A stretch of DNA of 9,176 bases from an uncultured Ruminococcus sp. Lineage in GTDB: Bacteria > Bacillota > Clostridia > Oscillospirales > Acutalibacteraceae. The translations under genes and the position numbers were made by a program. Numbering within the stretch: position 1 is the first letter of the stretch; each line of letters opens with the position of its first letter. This document shows positions 5,716-9,176 of the stretch, in pieces. The notes under the pieces were generated by a model. It was not told the DNA's origin and ran no database searches. It was given only the letters and a program-made list of their open reading frames with translations. The DNA is taken from positions 1-9,176 of the forward strand of contig CACYDB010000049.1 of NCBI GenBank assembly GCA_902773035.1, given 5' to 3'.

Positions 5716-8132
5716 ATTCCGCGTTTCCTTCTTCCGAGTAAAATCAGTATTGCTATATACATAAGGAATATTATACCACAGCAAACCGAGATTATAATTC
5801 CTATATCGAAACCATAGATGTTGTATTTAAATTCAATTTTTGAGACGGTCTTTCCGGGTACCCTGACAGCCATAAAGCCGTAGTCCGCCTCGATGATCTC
5901 AGCCTCTTTGCCGTTAACATAAGCGCTCCAGCCCTTGTCGTAGGGAACTGAGAAGAACAGCAGGTTGTCGCCGCCCTTGTTGTCAAGCTCAGCCTTGAAG
6001 CTGTTTTTGGTAAACTCAAAGCTTTTGCAGGCATTTTTTCTGAGCGCTTCGCAGTTCTTGAAGTACTCCTCGCGACCGTAGGTGAAGTCGTCTGTCTTGC
6101 TTTTAAAGCCCTTGGGATCGTCCTTCATTTCCTTGAGAGTTTCCTCTGTGTAGCCCGTTATGTCCGAGAAACGCACGAGGTCTCTTTTAGAGAGCACCAT
6201 CGCCTGCAACAGCGCTTCCGAGCGGTAGATGTTCTCGATCTTACCGAGCTCGCTCTTGCTTATGAATTTGTCAAACATAAAGCCCATCGGGATATGATGC
6301 TCGTTTTCGTAAACGTCAACTCCGTCAAAGGAGGTCTTGAATTTCCAGCCGGGCATAGCGGGCTTGTCATTTTTCTCAAAGTCGCTGTGCTGCGCGGCAA
6401 AGAGGTAGCGGCAGCTGAATAGCCCTCTGAGTCCGTAGTGATCGGTATCGGGCTCGCTGACGGTGCTTCTCTCAATTCCGAGCGCCGAGTCGTAGAATCT
6501 CATAATCGAGGTGGATACAACGCTGTGGAAGGTGCGGATTGACGGGATACCCCAGAACATTCCCGTGTTGTCGGGCATATCGTAAAAGTCCGAGCGGACA
6601 TTTTGGATGTTGTCGAGCTTTTTTGCGTCCTTGTGATTGATGATGCACTCGCTGATAAGCGGAGTTTCCTCGGCGTCGAGCGAGTTGCCCGTCTCAACAA
6701 TATATGTTGAGGACAACAGCGTAATCACGCAGATTCCCGCTATTGTCATAAACGCTAGCTTCTTTGTGCCTGCGGGGAAGGTCTTTACGATCACCGCGAA
6801 TAACAGGATCGACACCAGCGCTGTCGCGACGTAGATCCAGTATCTGTCAAAGTATTGAACGGCTCCGAGCACAGTGCTCTTTGCCTCATTGTCATCGCCG
6901 TAAACGGTAGTCGGCATCAGCCCCGTGATCAAGGCGACGCCTGCCGTGATTCCTGCCGACCAGCCTATCGCGCGGTTCCATTCAACACGCTTTTCCTCAA
7001 GCGCTCTGACCGTCGCGAGCGACATGATCAGCACGGGCATATAGAACCACCGCGCGTAGTAAATGCTTGAATTGAGAAGCTGGAACACGGAGTTCAGCAC
7101 GGGGATAAACGCGATAACGGCGCATAGAACGAGCAGCTTTTTTATCCAGTCGCGCTTTCTGAGCTGTAGATATCCGATAACGCCCGTCATACCTCCCAGA
7201 CAAAGCCACGCGCTGACAGATGACCACTTAGCCTCAGCGTCGGGAGTAAAGTTGAGCTGAGCAGGCATTTCGGGAGGGAAGAACAGACTGACTACAATGT
7301 ACCAGTACCTCTGCGGAAATTCGTGAACGATCGCGCTGTAGCCGTCGGGCAGGACCGCGAGCCTCGGGTTGCCCATCAGGAACAGCACCGTCGGAATAAT
7401 CAGAAAAGCCGTCGCGCAGAAGCCGATAACTATCTCAAAGAAGAACAGAAGTATCTTGCCGAGTGTGATTTTGTAGCGGTTTGTAAACACCAGCATCAGC
7501 CAGTACATCGCCGTAAATACCGCCATTCCCACGAAAAAGTAGTAGTTGATCACGCACGCGGAGAATACCGCGGGAGCCAAGGCTCCCTTTTTGTTGTCGT
7601 ACATAAACCTGTCCACCGCGAGCAGAAGCAGCGGAAAAACGATCATCGGCTCGTGAAAGTGGAAGAAGAAAATATTGTAAATCGAAAATCCCGAGAACGC
7701 GTACAAAAGTCCGCCCGCAGTCGCGAAAAGCCTGTTCCTGACGTAACGCTTGAGATAGAAGTAGCTTGTGATCGAGGCGCAGGCGAATTTGAGCATAAAC
7801 AGCGGTCCCATAAGATAAGGCACAGCCTCGCTCGGAAACGGGATAGTCATCCAGAAGAACGGACTGCCTATGAGGTAAAACGAGTATGAAGCCATAGTCG
7901 CCGAGCCTAAATCGGTCGTGTGACTCCAGCCCATCATACCCTCGCGCACATGGTCATGAATCATCTGATAGAAGGGTATTTCCTGAACGTTAAAGTCGCC
8001 GTAATACATAAATAAGCCGCTGTTCTGCAGGATAACCGGGATAAAAAGCAGCGCCGAAATAAGCAGACCGAGTCCGAAGGTCAGCAGTCCGCAGTGCTTA
8101 AATATATTGCGTTCTATTTTTTTTACATTCAT
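5712..8132 (-). CDS. YfhO-family polytopic membrane protein (GT-C type)
   Basis: This large 806-aa membrane protein begins with a membrane helix (about 15-36) followed by an extracytoplasmic loop with YYGDFNVQEIPFYQ (43-56). D46 is in the position of the catalytic Asp of GT-C transferases. Many helices follow to about residue 475. An extracellular domain (about 476-780) then contains the characteristic LLFFSVPYDKGWSAYVNGK block (about 724-742), and a final helix ends in the basic stop-transfer GRRKRGI. YfhO homologues in Firmicutes act in glycosylation of lipoteichoic acid using undecaprenyl-phosphate sugars; here that role is inferred. It is first in the operon, with a weak ribosome binding site (GCGGGA). 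Its stop overlaps the dipeptidase start by 4 nt. Length and architecture match the family well. Confidence 0.92.
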   Translation of the reverse strand: MNVKKIERNIFKHCGLLTFGLGLLISALLFIPVILQNSGLFMYYGDFNVQEIPFYQMIHDHVREGMMGWSHTTDLGSATMASYSFYLIGSPFFWMTIPFPSEAVPYLMGPLFMLKFACASITSYFYLKRYVRNRLFATAGGLLYAFSGFSIYNIFFFHFHEPMIVFPLLLLAVDRFMYDNKKGALAPAVFSACVINYYFFVGMAVFTAMYWLMLVFTNRYKITLGKILLFFFEIVIGFCATAFLIIPTVLFLMGNPRLAVLPDGYSAIVHEFPQRYWYIVVSLFFPPEMPAQLNFTPDAEAKWSSVSAWLCLGGMTGVIGYLQLRKRDWIKKLLVLCAVIAFIPVLNSVFQLLNSSIYYARWFYMPVLIMSLATVRALEEKRVEWNRAIGWSAGITAGVALITGLMPTTVYGDDNEAKSTVLGAVQYFDRYWIYVATALVSILLFAVIVKTFPAGTKKLAFMTIAGICVITLLSSTYIVETGNSLDAEETPLISECIINHKDAKKLDNIQNVRSDFYDMPDNTGMFWGIPSIRTFHSVVSTSIMRFYDSALGIERSTVSEPDTDHYGLRGLFSCRYLFAAQHSDFEKNDKPAMPGWKFKTSFDGVDVYENEHHIPMGFMFDKFISKSELGKIENIYRSEALLQAMVLSKRDLVRFSDITGYTEETLKEMKDDPKGFKSKTDDFTYGREEYFKNCEALRKNACKSFEFTKNSFKAELDNKGGDNLLFFSVPYDKGWSAYVNGKEAEIIEADYGFMAVRVPGKTVSKIEFKYNIYGFDIGIIISVCCGIIFLMYIAILILLGRRKRGI

Positions 8133-8151
8133 TATTGTTTCCCGCTTTACA

Positions 8152-8190
8152 TTGAATTGAAATTGTATTAGAATATTATTTAGATATTAT
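8152..8190 (+). promoter_or_regulatory. Candidate promoter region of yfbR
   Basis: Two overlapping options are visible. One is TTGAAT (8152-8157) with TATTAT (8174-8179), spacer 16. The other is TTGTAT (8163-8168) with TATTAT (8185-8190), spacer 16. The second -10 overlaps the -10 of the opposing operon promoter. In such AT-rich DNA the exact choice is uncertain. Confidence 0.4.
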
Positions 8191-8214
8191 ATCATATTAT
8201 GTCGCAATTTTAAA
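8186..8214 (-). promoter_or_regulatory. Probable promoter of the five-gene envelope operon
   Basis: On the - strand a perfect TATAAT (8191-8186) is preceded by TTTAAA (8214-8209) with a 17-bp spacer. The -35 matches four of six consensus bases. It lies 54 bp before the YfhO-family start and is the best candidate in the AT-rich intergenic stretch 8133-8241. Confidence 0.55.
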
Positions 8215-8241
8215 TACAAAAAATACAAAAGGATTGAAAAT

Positions 8242-8826
8242 ATGGAAAATTCTCATTTTTTCGCGATGCTTTCGCGTATGAAGTACATAACCCGCTGGGG
8301 ACTGATGAATAATACAAACACGGAGAATATCAGCGAGCACAGCCTGCAGGTAGCGTTCTTCGCCCACCTTCTCGTACTGCTTCACAACAGGAGAACGGGC
8401 GATGAACTCAACGCCGAGCGCGCCGCGTTGCTCGCGATGTATCACGATACAACCGAGATCATCACGGGCGATATGCCCACCCCCGTCAAGTATTATAACC
8501 CCGAGATCATCTCCTCCTACAAAAAGGTCGAGAAGCTCGCGGGTGAGAGACTGGTGTCAATGCTTCCCGAGGAGCTGAGGGACGAGTACACCGATATAAT
8601 TCTTATGGAGAATAAAAAAGACGAAGAACTAAAGATTTTCGTCAAGGCGGCGGACAAGCTCTCCGCCCTCGTCAAGTGCACCGAGGAGCTCAGAATGGGC
8701 AACGACGACTTTTTGAAGGCGAAGTTTTCCACCGAGCGCGCGATTCGGGACTTAAAGCTCCCTGAAGCCGACGAGTTTATGGAGAGGTTTATGCCGTCGT
8801 TCAACCTGACAATTGATGAATTTTAG
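8242..8826 (+). CDS. yfbR: HD-domain 5'-deoxynucleotidase, YfbR-like
   Basis: This 194-aa cytoplasmic phosphohydrolase removes the 5' phosphate from deoxynucleoside monophosphates (dNMP to deoxynucleoside + Pi), acting in nucleotide salvage and pool control. It is collinear with E. coli YfbR (199 aa): an N-terminal SHFFAMLSRMKYITRW (4-19), TENISEHSLQVA (27-38; metal ligand H33), LLAMYHDTTEIITGDMPTPVK (63-83; H68, D69, E72, D77), VKAADKLSALVKCTEEL (134-150; D138), and a closing MPSFNLTIDEF. All metal and catalytic residues expected for the HD fold are present. AAAAGGA lies 8 nt before the ATG. It appears monocistronic, divergent from the envelope operon, and ends at a hairpin terminator. Confidence 0.93.
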   Translation: MENSHFFAMLSRMKYITRWGLMNNTNTENISEHSLQVAFFAHLLVLLHNRRTGDELNAERAALLAMYHDTTEIITGDMPTPVKYYNPEIISSYKKVEKLAGERLVSMLPEELRDEYTDIILMENKKDEELKIFVKAADKLSALVKCTEELRMGNDDFLKAKFSTERAIRDLKLPEADEFMERFMPSFNLTIDEF

Positions 8827-8850
8827 GGTAAAAACGCTCACATAATGAAT

Positions 8851-8877
8851 AAAGCGGAGGCTAATGTCTCCGCTTTT
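8851..8877 (+). terminator. Bidirectional terminator between convergent genes
   Basis: AAAGCGGAGGC (8851-8861) pairs with GTCTCCGCTTT (8866-8876) over a TAAT loop, with one G-U pair; the flanking A and T runs give T-rich 3' ends on both strands. It follows yfbR by 24 nt and lies 5 nt beyond the stop of the converging - strand gene, so it probably serves both. Confidence 0.85.
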
Positions 8878-8881
8878 ATAA

Positions 8882-9176
8882 CTATTTTATCTTGATTATA
8901 AGTGTTTTGTAAATCGTCTTTACTTTGAAATTTGAGTTGCCCTTCGCGACAATTTTGACTTTAATCTTGTAGGTGCCCTTTGCGTAATTGCCTTTCTTTA
9001 AGGTGATAACGCCCTTTTTGCTGACAAATACTTTTGCTCGGATTAGCTTTGATGTTCCGCTCTTTACGAGAGTAACTGCGAATCTGCCATGAGCCTTTGT
9101 AATAGTAAGCGGCTTAACGGACTGTTTTTTAATCTTGAGCTTCTTTGCCTTAACTGTCTTGGTTTTAACCGTAACC
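8882..9176 (-). CDS. C-terminal fragment of a probable secreted/surface protein, lysine-rich Ig-like domain (partial)
   Basis: Reading the - strand from the window edge, an uninterrupted frame of 97 codons ends at TAG (8884-8882); the start lies beyond 9176. The peptide is strongly basic and beta-like, with alternating hydrophobic residues: TVKAKKLKIKKQ, then KPLTITKAHGRFAVTL, VFVSKKGVITLKKGNY, AKGTYKIKVKIVAKGNSNF and the ending TLIIKIK. This resembles the repeated lysine-rich Ig-like (Big-type) domains at the C-termini of large secreted proteins of Ruminococcus and relatives, where GTYKVKVKVTAKGNxNYK is a recurring pattern. No LPXTG sorting motif or membrane anchor follows. It converges on yfbR. 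The full protein's function cannot be judged from this piece. Confidence 0.75.
   Translation of the reverse strand, partial: VTVKTKTVKAKKLKIKKQSVKPLTITKAHGRFAVTLVKSGTSKLIRAKVFVSKKGVITLKKGNYAKGTYKIKVKIVAKGNSNFKVKTIYKTLIIKIK

Noticed and set aside
5716..5784. Upstream ATG start for the M20 peptidase at 5784
   Set aside because: It lies within the region encoding the last membrane helix of the YfhO-family protein; the ATGA-coupled start at 5715 fits the family N-terminus.
7323..7889. + strand open frame of 188 codons opposite the YfhO-family gene
   Set aside because: The translation is extremely rich in charged residues and low in hydrophobics, as expected of the complement of membrane-helix codons. 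No start signal supports it.
1..9176. CRISPR, insertion sequence, prophage, toxin-antitoxin or defence genes
   Set aside because: No regularly spaced repeats, transposase or phage-like proteins, terminal inverted repeats or defence-type domains were seen. The HD protein is a clear YfbR nucleotidase by collinearity, not a defence HD effector.

Overview
The window reads as chromosomal DNA from a Gram-positive, low-to-mid GC anaerobe of the class Clostridia, probably an Oscillospiraceae/Ruminococcus-type gut bacterium. This rests on the ECF-type vitamin transporter subunits under FMN and THF riboswitches, strong AGGAGG/GGAGG-type ribosome binding sites, a YfhO/LicD envelope locus, and a lysine-rich Ig-like C-terminal domain typical of secreted proteins of that group. 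The taxonomy is inference. I see no mobile element, CRISPR array, rRNA or tRNA. No gene-free stretch exceeds about 260 bases.

Left part (1-1780, + strand): two independent vitamin-uptake units in tandem. Each has a consensus promoter, a riboswitch, an intrinsic terminator and one gene for an ECF transporter substrate-binding (S) subunit: FMN riboswitch-ribU (riboflavin), then THF riboswitch-folT (folate). No ECF ATPase or T subunit is present, so both S proteins must share an energising module encoded elsewhere (group II ECF arrangement). folT ends at a 13-bp-stem terminator.

Middle part (8132 down to 1778, - strand): a tight five-gene operon transcribed toward folT. Its order is YfhO-family GT-C-type membrane protein, PepV-like M20 dipeptidase, DUF975-like membrane protein, ExoA-like family 2 glycosyltransferase, LicD-family phosphotransferase. 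Junctions are 4-nt ATGA overlaps or gaps of 2-10 nt, so the genes are probably translationally coupled. YfhO, GT2 and LicD together suggest assembly and decoration of a surface glycan or teichoic-acid-like polymer. The embedded dipeptidase is the odd member.

Right part (8133-9176): an AT-rich divergent promoter region separates the operon from yfbR, an HD-domain 5'-deoxynucleotidase on the + strand. yfbR is followed by a probably bidirectional terminator shared with a convergent, incomplete - strand gene that runs off the window. That fragment holds the C-terminal lysine-rich domain of a probable secreted or surface protein.

Nothing here is a clearly new defence, mobile or biosynthetic system. 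The most interesting points are the two-layer control of ribU (terminator plus ribosome-binding-site hairpin), the paired vitamin riboswitches, and the peptidase inside an envelope-glycan operon.
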